Positions 1 to 7,423 of a stretch of 10,165 nucleotides of DNA are shown here, one piece after another. Position numbers and translations under genes: made by a program. This DNA comes from Candidatus Latescibacterota bacterium. Its GTDB lineage: Bacteria > Latescibacterota > UBA2968 > UBA8231. Below the pieces are notes generated by a model. That model was not told the DNA's origin. It saw only the letters and a program-made list of their open reading frames with translations, and searched no databases. Numbering within the stretch: the first letter of the stretch is position 1; each line of letters starts with the position of its first letter. The stretch lies in the NCBI GenBank assembly GCA_022825185.1, contig JAJDYK010000246.1:1-10165 (forward strand), written 5' to 3'.

Positions 1-18
1 GCGAAGTGCGCGCTTCGC
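1..18. other. Hairpin at the left edge, upstream of rpsA
   Basis: GCGAAG (1-6) and CTTCGC (13-18) form a perfect 6-bp stem with a TGCGCG loop. A run CTTTTT (25-30) follows after a short gap. This may be the end of a terminator for the preceding gene or part of the rpsA leader. The T run is too far from the stem for a classical terminator, and the stem may continue outside the window, so its role is open. Confidence 0.3.
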
Positions 19-45
19 CTTAACCTTTTTGAGGATCTGCGCAAC

Positions 46-1908
46 ATGACTGAGGAAACCACAGCAATAGAAGAGCCGCAGGAAGCTCCTGTGTACGGCA
101 ACGTCAGCGTCGAAGAGCTAGAAAAGCCCGAGTACGACCAAGCCCAATTCGACGAATTCATGGCCCTCTACGATGAGAGCATCTCCGGCATCAAAGAAGG
201 CCAGATCGTCAAGGGCACGGTCGTCTCCATCGGCCCCAGTGAAGTGATGGTCGATATCGGCTTCAAGTCCGAAGGCGCGGTGCCGATCAAGGAGTTTTCC
301 GACTCCGAGTCCATTGAGCAAGGCCAAGAAATCGAGGTCTTCTTAGAGGACGTCGAAGACCAAGAGGGCCAAGTTGTGCTCTCCAAGCAAAAGGCCGACT
401 TCATGCGGGTCTGGGATTTGATCAAGGATGCCCACGACACCGGCAACACGGTCGAGGGCCGACTAATGCGGCGCATCAAGGGCGGCATCGTCGTCAATCT
501 CTTTGGCGTCGAGGCCTTTCTGCCCGGCTCGCAGATCGACATCCGCCAAGTCAAAAACTTCGACCAGTTCATCGGCCACGAATTTCCCTTCAAAATCATC
601 AAGCTCAACAAGGCGCGGCGCAACATCGTCGTCTCGCGCCGCGCCGTGCTAGAAGAAGAGCGCGCACGGATGCGCGAGGAGATCGTCAAGGTGTTGGAGG
701 AAGGTCAAATTCGCGAGGGCGTCGTCAAGAACATCACCGATTTCGGCGCTTTTATCGACTTGGGCGGCGTCGATGGCCTGCTCCACATCACCGACATGTC
801 GTGGGGGCGCGTCAACCACCCCTCGGAGTTGGTCTCCATCGGCGACCGCATCAAGGTCAAAGTGCTCAGCTACGACCGCAAGCGCGAGCGAATCTCCTTG
901 GGACTGAAGCAACTAACAGCCCATCCGTGGGAGAATATCGAGAATAAGTACCCGATTGAGAGCCAGGTGCGCGGCAAGGTGGTCTCCATCACCGACTACG
1001 GTGCCTTCGTCGAGTTGGAGGAAGGCATCGAGGGCCTAGTCCACATCTCTGAGATGTCCTGGACCCAGCACGTGCGCCATCCTTCCAAGCTGGTCAACAT
1101 CGGCGACATCGTCGAGGTGAAGGTGCTCAAGATCGACAGCGAGAACCAGAAGATCTCTCTCGGCATGAAGCAAACCGAGGACGATCCATGGGATACCCTC
1201 GACACCAAGTATCCCCCTGGCACCAAGATCGAGGGCACGGTATGTAGCCTGACTAACTTCGGTGCCTTCGTCGAGTTGGAGGAAAACATCGACGGGCTGG
1301 TCCACATTTCGGATATGTCTTGGACCAAGCGCATTCGCCAAGCCAGCGAGATGTTCAAAAAGGGCGATGTGATCCCCGTGGTCGTCACCGAAATCGACAT
1401 CAAGCGCCGTCGCATTTCGCTCAGCCATAAGGATGCCTTTGAAAATCCTTGGCCTCGCTTTGCCGAGCAATACGCCGTAGGCGTCGAGATACGGGGCGCG
1501 ATCTCGCGGCTCCTCGAGCGCGGCGTGGTCGTCTCGCTCGTTGACGAAGTCGATGGATTCGTGCCGCTGTCGCATTTGGCCATCGAGGGGTTGCAAACCC
1601 CGCGCCAGAGCTTTGCCGAAGGGCAAGAGCTTCCGCTAGAGGTCATCGAGTTCGACAAGAACCAAAAAAAGATCGTCCTCAGCGTGCGCGAGTACTTCAA
1701 GGATAAGGACCAAGCCGAGTACGAAGCCTACTTAGCCGAGCATCCCGTCCAAGAGGTCGCCACCGAGGAGGAGGCCTCTGCCGACAAGGACGACGAGATG
1801 GAAAGCTGGGGAGACGTCCACGACGACGAGCAAGTCGAGCAAGTCGAGCAAGATGAGCAAGACGAGCAAGTCGAGCAAGACGAGCAAGACGAGCAAGACG
1901 AGTCATAA
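46..1908 (+). CDS. rpsA: 30S ribosomal protein S1 (six S1 domains, acidic repeat tail)
   Basis: S1 binds mRNA at the small ribosomal subunit and helps initiation on structured or SD-poor messages. The 620-residue protein shows six consecutive S1/OB-fold repeats, at about residues 52-117, 135-203, 219-289, 306-376, 393-463 and 479-549. Repeats 3-5 carry the typical signature: DFGAFIDL, DYGAFVEL and NFGAFVEL followed by GLLHITDMSW, GLVHISEMSW and GLVHISDMSW. Repeats 1 and 2 are the divergent ribosome-anchoring type. This domain count and length are normal for a long bacterial S1. Residues 550-620 form a strongly acidic tail, and residues 595-618 are eight copies of the tripeptide EQ(V/D). The ATG at 46 has GAGG 11 bases upstream, which is a weak SD. 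The gene ends at a strong terminator (1929-1969), so rpsA transcription probably stops there. Family assignment is secure. Confidence 0.97.
   Translation: MTEETTAIEEPQEAPVYGNVSVEELEKPEYDQAQFDEFMALYDESISGIKEGQIVKGTVVSIGPSEVMVDIGFKSEGAVPIKEFSDSESIEQGQEIEVFLEDVEDQEGQVVLSKQKADFMRVWDLIKDAHDTGNTVEGRLMRRIKGGIVVNLFGVEAFLPGSQIDIRQVKNFDQFIGHEFPFKIIKLNKARRNIVVSRRAVLEEERARMREEIVKVLEEGQIREGVVKNITDFGAFIDLGGVDGLLHITDMSWGRVNHPSELVSIGDRIKVKVLSYDRKRERISLGLKQLTAHPWENIENKYPIESQVRGKVVSITDYGAFVELEEGIEGLVHISEMSWTQHVRHPSKLVNIGDIVEVKVLKIDSENQKISLGMKQTEDDPWDTLDTKYPPGTKIEGTVCSLTNFGAFVELEENIDGLVHISDMSWTKRIRQASEMFKKGDVIPVVVTEIDIKRRRISLSHKDAFENPWPRFAEQYAVGVEIRGAISRLLERGVVVSLVDEVDGFVPLSHLAIEGLQTPRQSFAEGQELPLEVIEFDKNQKKIVLSVREYFKDKDQAEYEAYLAEHPVQEVATEEEASADKDDEMESWGDVHDDEQVEQVEQDEQDEQVEQDEQDEQDES
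1828..1899 (+). repeat. 9-bp in-frame tandem repeat at the 3' end of rpsA
   Basis: Eight adjacent copies of a 9-base unit, GAGCAAG followed by TC, AC or AT, encode EQV or EQD. The unit is a multiple of three, so gain or loss of copies changes tail length without breaking the frame. The order of variant units (V, V, D, D, V, D, D, D) suggests growth by slippage or unequal exchange. It also produces long antisense open frames that are not genes. Confidence 0.93.
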
Positions 1909-1928
1909 GCCCCGCAGCAACAACCAAG

Positions 1929-1969
1929 CGCGGTGGGACGAACAATCGTTCCACCGCGTTTTTATTTTT
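1929..1969 (+). terminator. Rho-independent terminator after rpsA
   Basis: A 12-bp stem pairs 1929-1940 (CGCGGTGGGACG) with 1947-1958 (CGTTCCACCGCG), with one G-U pair and the loop AACAAT. It is followed directly by TTTTTATTTTT (1959-1969). This is a textbook intrinsic terminator, 20 bases after the rpsA stop and 25 bases before the mutS ATG. It leaves almost no room for a mutS promoter downstream of it. Confidence 0.92.
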
Positions 1970-1994
1970 GCCCACCCCAATCCCCTACCGAACT

Positions 1995-4616
1995 ATGCCA
2001 CCCAGACCCAAACTCACGCCGGCGATGGAGCAGTACATGCACTTTAAGCGTCAGCACCCCGACGCGATTCTCTTCTTCCGCATGGGCGATTTCTACGAGA
2101 TGTTCTGCGACGACGCCAAAGAAGGCGCACGCCTGCTGGGCCTCACCCTGACCTCGCGCCCCGCTGGCAAATCCGGCAACCTACCCCTCGCCGGTGTGCC
2201 CCATCACGCCATGGAAGGCTATCTGGCCAAACTCATCCAGCTCGGGCGCAAGGTCGCCATCTGCGAGCAGGTTGAAGACCCCAAAAAGGCCAAGGGCGTT
2301 GTCAAACGCGACGTAGTCGAAGTCGTCTCCCCGGGCACGGCGCTTTCCGACGCCATGCTCGATCAGCAGCGCAACAACTTCCTCGTCGGCCTCTGCGCGC
2401 ACGCTGGCCGCGTCGGCCTCGCCAGCGTCGATTTGTCAACCGGAGACTTCGCGCTCGACGAGGTTCCCGCCCCCGATCTCGCCGACGAGTTGGAGAGCTT
2501 GGGACCGGCCGAGTTGCTCATCGCCGAAGAAGCCGACGAACAGTGGGTCGCCACCCTGCAAAACGCCCTGCCGCACGTAGCGCTCAGCCGCCTCGCAGAC
2601 TGGCACTTCGCCGCCGACACCGCGTACGAAACCCTGACCAGCCAGCTCCGCGTCCAGACGCTGAAGGGCTTTGGCTGCGACGACATGGAGGCCGCCATCC
2701 GCGCCGGCGGGGCGACGGTAGCTTATTTGCGCGAGAACCAGCGCGGTGCAGTCGAACACATCAACCGCCTCCAGCGCAAGTACCGCGAGCACTTTGCCCT
2801 CATCGACGCCACGGCTCAGCGCAACCTAGAGTTGCTCTCCAACCGCCAAGACGGAGGCCGCGCCAACACCTTACTCGAAATCCTCGACCGCACCCGCACT
2901 CCTATGGGCGCACGTCTGTTGCGCCAATGGGTCGCCCAGCCGCTCAAATCCCCGCCCTTAATCAACGCCCGCTTAGAAGCTGTTGACGAACTCCTAAACC
3001 AGCGCGAAATCCGCCGCACCCTCGGCCAATGCCTAGAGCAGGTCGGCGACCTAGAACGACTAATCGCGCGGATTTGCTGTCTGCGGGCCAACGCCCGCGA
3101 CATGGTGGCCCTCGCCCGCTCGCTCGACATCGCGCCCGCCATCGGCACCGCGCTATCCCCTGCGCAGAGCGCACTCCTGCAAGAGCTATGCTCCAAGGGG
3201 CTACCCGACGTCAGCGAGTTAGTCGCCGAGATCCTCGGTGCCCTAGTCGATGCACCCCCGGCGACCCTGACCGACGGCGGCCTAATCCGCGACGGCTATC
3301 ACCCAGACGTCGATCAATTTCGGCAGATCGCTCGCGGCGGCAAGGACTACATCGCCCGCCTACAGGCCACCGAGCGCGAGCGCACCGGCATTGCCTCGCT
3401 CAAGATCGGCTACAACCAAGTCTTTGGCTACTACATCGAAATCAGCAAAGCCAACCTCGACAAAGCCCCCGCCGAGTACCATCGCAAACAGACCTTGGCC
3501 AACGCCGAGCGCTTCATCACGCCCGAGCTAAAGGAGTACGAGGAAAAAGTCCTAGGGGCCGAGGATCGCCTCAAAGAGCTAGAGAACGAGCTGTTCTTGG
3601 CCCTGCGCGACCGCGCCGCCCGCTGGACGCCCCAAGTCCAGCAGATCGCCCGCGCCATCGCGCGCATCGACGTGCTGTATTCCCTCGCCGAAGTCGCCGA
3701 GAGCGAGTCCTACACTCGGCCCCAAGTCGATGACGGCCAGCTAATCGACATCCGCGACGGCCGCCACCCAGTCGTCGAGCGCCAGCTCCGCACGGGCAGC
3801 TTCGTGCCCAACGACGTGCGCCTCGACACCAACGGGGCGCAGATCATGCTCATCACCGGCCCTAACATGGCCGGCAAGAGCACCATCATCCGCCAAGTGG
3901 GTCTCATCGCGCTGATGGCGCAGATGGGCAGCTTCGTCCCCGCGCGCCAAGCCACCATCGGCGTGGTCGATCGCATCTTCACCCGCGTGGGCGCGTCCGA
4001 CAACCTCGCCGGTGGCGAGAGCACCTTCATGGTGGAGATGCACGAGGCCGCCAATATCCTCAACAACGCCACCAGCCACAGCTTGCTCCTCATCGACGAG
4101 CTCGGCCGCGGCACGAGCACTTTCGACGGCCTGAGCATTGCCTGGGCCATTGTCGAATACTTGCATCAGCACCGCGAAGTCCACCCGCGCACCCTCTTTG
4201 CCACGCACTACCACGAGATGACCGAACTCGAAAGCCACCTAGAGCGCGTCGTCAACTTCAACGTGCAGGTGCGCGAAGAAGGCGACCAAGTGGTGTTCCT
4301 CCACCGCCTAGCCCCGGGGTCTGCCGACCAAAGCTACGGCATCAATGTTGCGCAGATGGCTGGGATGCCGGGCCAAGTAGTAGCCCGCGCCCAAGAAATT
4401 CTCGCCCGCCTCGAAAAGGATCAGATCGACACCAAGGACATCCATAGCCCAGACGTACCCCCGCCGGCCCCTCAACCCCAACTCCATCTCTTCTCCGCGC
4501 CTGCGGACGCGCCGTGGGTAGCGGAGTTGCGGGACATGGACCTCAGCCAGATTACGCCACTTCAGGCGTTGCTCAAGCTGAATGAGTGGAAAGAGAACAT
4601 TAAGAATGGGGAATGA
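1995..4616 (+). CDS. mutS: DNA mismatch repair protein MutS
   Basis: MutS recognises mispairs and small loops and, with ATP, recruits MutL. Counting from the ATG at 1995 the protein has 873 residues, a normal MutS1 length. The N-terminal mismatch wedge GDFYEMF is at 31-37, with F33 and E35 as base-contacting residues. Connector, lever and clamp regions follow. The ABC ATPase has Walker A GPNMAGKST (622-630), a GGESTFMVEM stretch (673-682), Walker B LLLIDE (697-702) with DELGRGTST, and the ATHYHEM loop (736-742). The helix-turn-helix dimer region is near 780-806. QLHLF (829-833) matches a beta-clamp-binding motif, and a C-terminal helical segment (TPLQALLKLNEW) follows. An in-frame TTG at 1968 would add nine residues, but it lies in the terminator's T tract, so the ATG is preferred. 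No SD precedes the ATG. The protein looks intact and functional. Confidence 0.97.
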   Translation: MPPRPKLTPAMEQYMHFKRQHPDAILFFRMGDFYEMFCDDAKEGARLLGLTLTSRPAGKSGNLPLAGVPHHAMEGYLAKLIQLGRKVAICEQVEDPKKAKGVVKRDVVEVVSPGTALSDAMLDQQRNNFLVGLCAHAGRVGLASVDLSTGDFALDEVPAPDLADELESLGPAELLIAEEADEQWVATLQNALPHVALSRLADWHFAADTAYETLTSQLRVQTLKGFGCDDMEAAIRAGGATVAYLRENQRGAVEHINRLQRKYREHFALIDATAQRNLELLSNRQDGGRANTLLEILDRTRTPMGARLLRQWVAQPLKSPPLINARLEAVDELLNQREIRRTLGQCLEQVGDLERLIARICCLRANARDMVALARSLDIAPAIGTALSPAQSALLQELCSKGLPDVSELVAEILGALVDAPPATLTDGGLIRDGYHPDVDQFRQIARGGKDYIARLQATERERTGIASLKIGYNQVFGYYIEISKANLDKAPAEYHRKQTLANAERFITPELKEYEEKVLGAEDRLKELENELFLALRDRAARWTPQVQQIARAIARIDVLYSLAEVAESESYTRPQVDDGQLIDIRDGRHPVVERQLRTGSFVPNDVRLDTNGAQIMLITGPNMAGKSTIIRQVGLIALMAQMGSFVPARQATIGVVDRIFTRVGASDNLAGGESTFMVEMHEAANILNNATSHSLLLIDELGRGTSTFDGLSIAWAIVEYLHQHREVHPRTLFATHYHEMTELESHLERVVNFNVQVREEGDQVVFLHRLAPGSADQSYGINVAQMAGMPGQVVARAQEILARLEKDQIDTKDIHSPDVPPPAPQPQLHLFSAPADAPWVAELRDMDLSQITPLQALLKLNEWKENIKNGE

Positions 4617-4643
4617 AGGATAGATTACGGGTGGGGTTATCAA

Positions 4644-4666
4644 AGAACACATAGGGAATATGTTCT
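4644..4666 (+). promoter_or_regulatory. Hairpin presenting the ribosome-binding site of the RT gene
   Basis: AGAACACAT (4644-4652) pairs with ATATGTTCT (4658-4666) over 8 of 9 positions, with one C-A mismatch (4650/4660). The 5-base loop is AGGGA (4653-4657), which is also the only Shine-Dalgarno-like sequence before the RT start at 4668. The second arm ends one base before the ATG. This could be an RNA hairpin controlling translation, perhaps bound by the RT itself, or a DNA operator. The structure is seen directly; the role is inference. Confidence 0.55.
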
Positions 4667-4667
4667 A

Positions 4668-6170
4668 ATGGCCGAAGCAAAAAGGCGTTCCATCATTGAG
4701 CTATCTTGTGATGAAGCACGAGAACTTCTTCTCAAGCAAGAAAGCTACTGTACTATTGAATTGCCTTCATATTTTAAATTCGATGATCTGATAAACAACA
4801 CTGCCCAAGTGCTTGACGGAGCGTCTCTATCAGATCTCCAGAACGGTTATTCTCCGCGAGACATTAAGGATGTAAATTATCGTATTCTGAATAACAAGGA
4901 TGGTAGATATGAATGGCGTCCTTTAGAGCTTATTCATCCAGCATTGTACATCTCGCTCGTCAATAACATGATTGAGCATTGGGAACCGATCATCAGTCGA
5001 CTCCACTATTTCAGAGATAACGCAAAAATCAAGTGTCCAACCCTGCCTGTTAAGCCATTGACAGATGAAAAAGATAAAGCTGGACAGATAAGTCATTGGT
5101 GGGAGGAAGTTGAACAGAAATCAATTGAACTGTCCATGGATTACGAATTCATAATCCATACGGATATTGTAGACTGCTACGCCGCATTTTATACTCACTC
5201 AATCCCATGGGCACTCCACAAAAAGTCAGAAGCAAAAAAATCAAGAGATAAGAAAAGTAAGAAAGCTTTGATTGGGAACATCATAGACGACCATATAATG
5301 AATATGCGACAGGGACAAACGAATGGTATTCCCCAAGGTCCTGTGTTAATGGACTTCATTGCGGAGATTGTACTTGGTTATACAGACTATGAGCTAACAA
5401 AAAAATTAACTGATAAAAAAATCGGTGATTACCAAATTCTTCGATATCGAGATGATTATCGAATCTTTGTGAATAGCCCTCGGGAAGGAGAGGTTATTCT
5501 CAAATGCCTTACAGAGGTAATGATTGAATTAGGACTGAGCTTGAATCCCGCAAAAACGAGTACAAGTAGTGAGGTAATACAGTCTTCCATAAAAGACGAT
5601 AAGCTTAATTGGATACTTAGAAAGCAGATCGATAAGAAACTGCAAAATCACTTATTGATCATCCATCAACATAGCATGAAATATCCTAATACTGGAAGTG
5701 TGGTGAGTGCTATGGGTGACTACTACGAGCGTCTTTGTAAAATAAATAAGTATGATTTCCCATTATCATTAATCGCCATTGTAGTTGACATCGCATATCG
5801 CAATCCAAGAACGTACCAGACCTCCACTGCAATATTGAGTAAACTCATTGATTTTCTTGATACTAAATGCGAGAAGCAAAAAGTCATCGAAAGAATCTTA
5901 CAAAAATTCTCTCACATACCAAATACTGGATATATGGAGATATGGCTTCAAAGAATCAGCTATCCATTCGATCCTAATAGAAGCTTCGATGAGCCTCTTT
6001 GTCAGTTAGTATGTCAGGAAGATGTACCGATATGGAATAATGATTGGATATCATCGAAGAGTTTGCTGAAGGCAATTGATCCAAAGGAGATAATAGACTG
6101 GAACGAACTCGATGCTATCACTCCTGTTGTTCCTTCTGAGGAAGTTCAACTGTGGTCTAGTTATCCCTGA
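4668..6170 (+). CDS. Antiphage-type reverse transcriptase (DRT/UG/Abi-like)
   Basis: This 500-residue protein has the fingers-palm layout of a bacterial reverse transcriptase outside the group II intron class. Near the N-terminus, WRPLELIHPALYISLV (83-98) matches the conserved stretch of the 'unknown group' and Abi RTs. Motif A is HTDIVDCY (164-171), with catalytic D166, followed by YTHSIPWALHKK. A lysine-rich loop (185-199) precedes motif B, QTNGIPQGPVLMDF (217-230). Motif C is YRDD (260-263), with the metal-binding D262 and D263 and arginine where retrons commonly have alanine. A motif-D-like GLSLNPAKT is at 289-297. Residues from about 310 to 500 form a mostly helical C-terminal region I cannot name. 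Related proteins act in phage defence, some by protein-primed or template-free DNA synthesis. No partner gene is attached. Only 51 bp separate it from mutS. Its G+C, about 40% by eye, is far below its neighbours, indicating transfer. The exact DRT subgroup is unresolved. Confidence 0.88.
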   Translation: MAEAKRRSIIELSCDEARELLLKQESYCTIELPSYFKFDDLINNTAQVLDGASLSDLQNGYSPRDIKDVNYRILNNKDGRYEWRPLELIHPALYISLVNNMIEHWEPIISRLHYFRDNAKIKCPTLPVKPLTDEKDKAGQISHWWEEVEQKSIELSMDYEFIIHTDIVDCYAAFYTHSIPWALHKKSEAKKSRDKKSKKALIGNIIDDHIMNMRQGQTNGIPQGPVLMDFIAEIVLGYTDYELTKKLTDKKIGDYQILRYRDDYRIFVNSPREGEVILKCLTEVMIELGLSLNPAKTSTSSEVIQSSIKDDKLNWILRKQIDKKLQNHLLIIHQHSMKYPNTGSVVSAMGDYYERLCKINKYDFPLSLIAIVVDIAYRNPRTYQTSTAILSKLIDFLDTKCEKQKVIERILQKFSHIPNTGYMEIWLQRISYPFDPNRSFDEPLCQLVCQEDVPIWNNDWISSKSLLKAIDPKEIIDWNELDAITPVVPSEEVQLWSSYP

Positions 6171-6205
6171 TTAATCCCAAGCCTTATCAAATTTGGATCG
6201 TCACC

Positions 6206-6549
6206 GAGTCTAAAGCCCGGCTGTCTGAAATACTACGTATCATAGAGGAGAAGAGGCCGTATCATTTCGGTGTAGGAAGTACTTCTGCATCCGGCACCGC
6301 GTTCTCCGACTGGACTTGTTCGGCTCGGCTGCCACCGGCAACCACCACGGAGGCGAAAGCGACTTGGACTTCTTGGTTGAATTCCAAACGCTGCCCTCGG
6401 GAGAATACGCCGACGCCTACTTCGGGCTGCTGGAGGCTCTGGAGTTGCTCTTTGGACATCCTGTAGATCTCGTCGTCGATTCGGCCATCAAGAATCCCTT
6501 CTTCCGGCAACGCGTTGACGAGACTAGGACGCTGCTCTATGCAGCTTGA
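6206..6549 (+). pseudogene. 5'-broken MNT nucleotidyltransferase (MntA-like antitoxin remnant)
   Basis: The frame ending at the TGA of 6547-6549 encodes a minimal nucleotidyltransferase core: LFGSAATG, then ESDLDFLVEF with two metal-binding aspartates, then HPVDLVVD with a third. This matches MntA of MntA-HepT toxin-antitoxin pairs, where the MNT protein adenylylates and silences the HEPN toxin. The frame opens only at 6229, after an in-frame TGA, and has no ATG or GTG; the first possible starts are CTG 6310 and TTG 6316, inside or beside the conserved core. The missing N-terminal part appears in another frame: SKARLSEILRIIEEKRP (6209-6259). It rejoins as CRKYFCIRHRVLRLDLFGSA after 11 bases, consistent with a 1-base loss. 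No HEPN toxin gene follows; the next gene converges from the other strand eight bases downstream. It is probably a decayed orphan antitoxin, although the core residues survive. Confidence 0.7.
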
Positions 6550-6556
6550 ACGGCTT

Positions 6557-7423
6557 CTAACATATTTCAATGCGTTGGACGACCTCGCGGAAGAAATCCC
6601 GCGACCAAACATCGATGGTGCGCGGGTCGCGCACAAACCGGACCACATCGTCCCGGGCGCGCCCAACATCGAGTTGGTCAACCGCTTGGCGCAAGAGCTC
6701 CATTAGGCGACCTCGCGTCAAAGGCGTCTCGTCCCGATAATCGCCCGATTGCCTCATGCGCTCCTCTAGATGGCTCAGACGCACCTGTGGATGACGGCCG
6801 GCGTACCAGACTAGATCGTACCAGTCCCGCCCCTTGACGCGCGTCTGCCACCTCCGGCATAGGATAGCGTGTAGCTTACCAGCGAACAGATCGGGCAGGC
6901 TATAAACGCGCACCGCAAACGGAATAGGTTGCAGCAAATAGCGGCTCTCAGTCTCAAAGCCGCCGGGTGGGTCGGTATCCACTTCGAGTTTGATCCGCAG
7001 AGCCGATCCGGGATGCAGGCCGGGGAACCGTTCGGCGTCTGCTTCGATGACGAGCAACTGTTTGAGCGTATGGGCCTTGAGAAAGGCCGACTCAATAGCC
7101 GTCTGCCGGGTCGGCTCTCTGTGCTCAAACTCGACGCTAAAGCCAAAACTGCCGATCTCGCGCAACAGGGACTCGCCATATTGCCCAAGCGAAAATCCCG
7201 GGGCGGGTGCCAGCAACGAGAAGTCAATGTCCTCGGAATAGCGATCTAGGCCGTAGAGTACGCGCAGGGCCGTGCCTCCGTAGAAGGCGGCATGCTCGAA
7301 AAACTTGCTGCGCCAGAGGCCGAGCAACGCCAGTTCCTGTAGTATCTCCCGCAGCGCATTGACGTAATCGTCGCGCGTTTCAGGTGCGTATCGGTCGAGC
7401 ATGGGACGAATGGCCTCATGCAT
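6557..7423 (-). CDS. abiEii: Type IV toxin AbiEii, nucleotidyltransferase
   Basis: AbiEii is the toxin of the AbiE type IV system, a DUF1814-family nucleotidyltransferase; studied family members modify tRNA ends and halt growth. The 288-residue protein has motif I FYGGTALRVLYGLDRYSEDIDFS (47-69, split here by its residues G49, G50, D65 and D67), a motif II acidic stretch KLEVDTDPP (145-153), motif III LPDLFAGKLHAIL (177-189) with K183, and motif IV KGRDWYDL (197-204). All expected catalytic residues are present and the length is normal, so it looks active. The C-terminal DVWSRDFF (271-278) is also a family feature. AAGGGAG lies about seven bases upstream of the ATG (7423-7421). The start overlaps the end of abiEi by eight bases, so translation is probably coupled to the antitoxin. 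Its 3' end converges on the MNT remnant. Its higher G+C than the RT gene suggests a separate origin. Confidence 0.92.
   Translation of the reverse strand: MHEAIRPMLDRYAPETRDDYVNALREILQELALLGLWRSKFFEHAAFYGGTALRVLYGLDRYSEDIDFSLLAPAPGFSLGQYGESLLREIGSFGFSVEFEHREPTRQTAIESAFLKAHTLKQLLVIEADAERFPGLHPGSALRIKLEVDTDPPGGFETESRYLLQPIPFAVRVYSLPDLFAGKLHAILCRRWQTRVKGRDWYDLVWYAGRHPQVRLSHLEERMRQSGDYRDETPLTRGRLMELLRQAVDQLDVGRARDDVVRFVRDPRTIDVWSRDFFREVVQRIEIC

Noticed and set aside
1697..1975. Minus-strand frame rich in RLA repeats at the end of rpsA
   Set aside because: It is the antisense reading of the 9-bp tandem repeat and has no family resemblance.
1968..1994. TTG at 1968 as the mutS start
   Set aside because: It lies within the terminator T tract and adds a proline-rich stretch before the conserved MutS N-terminus; the ATG at 1995 fits better.
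3029..3733. Long arginine-rich forward frame inside mutS
   Set aside because: It is an out-of-frame shadow of mutS caused by high G+C, with low-complexity composition and no domain.
4645..4665. GAAC...GTTC in the RT leader as a LexA (SOS) box
   Set aside because: The half sites are 13 bp apart, whereas the Gram-positive-type box has 4 bp between GAAC and GTTC.
4668..6170. Retron or group II intron identity for the reverse transcriptase
   Set aside because: There is no room upstream for an msr-msd RNA, no maturase or endonuclease domain is seen, and the conserved stretches match UG/DRT/Abi enzymes better.
6531..6545. GCTGC-TCTAT-GCAGC hairpin as a terminator between the MNT remnant and abiEii
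   Set aside because: The stem is only 5 bp, lies inside the MNT reading frame and has no T run on either side.
6539..6706. Forward frame starting MQLERLL after the MNT remnant, as a HEPN toxin gene
   Set aside because: Beyond the first residues it is the antisense of the conserved abiEii C-terminus and shows no HEPN motif such as RxxxxH.
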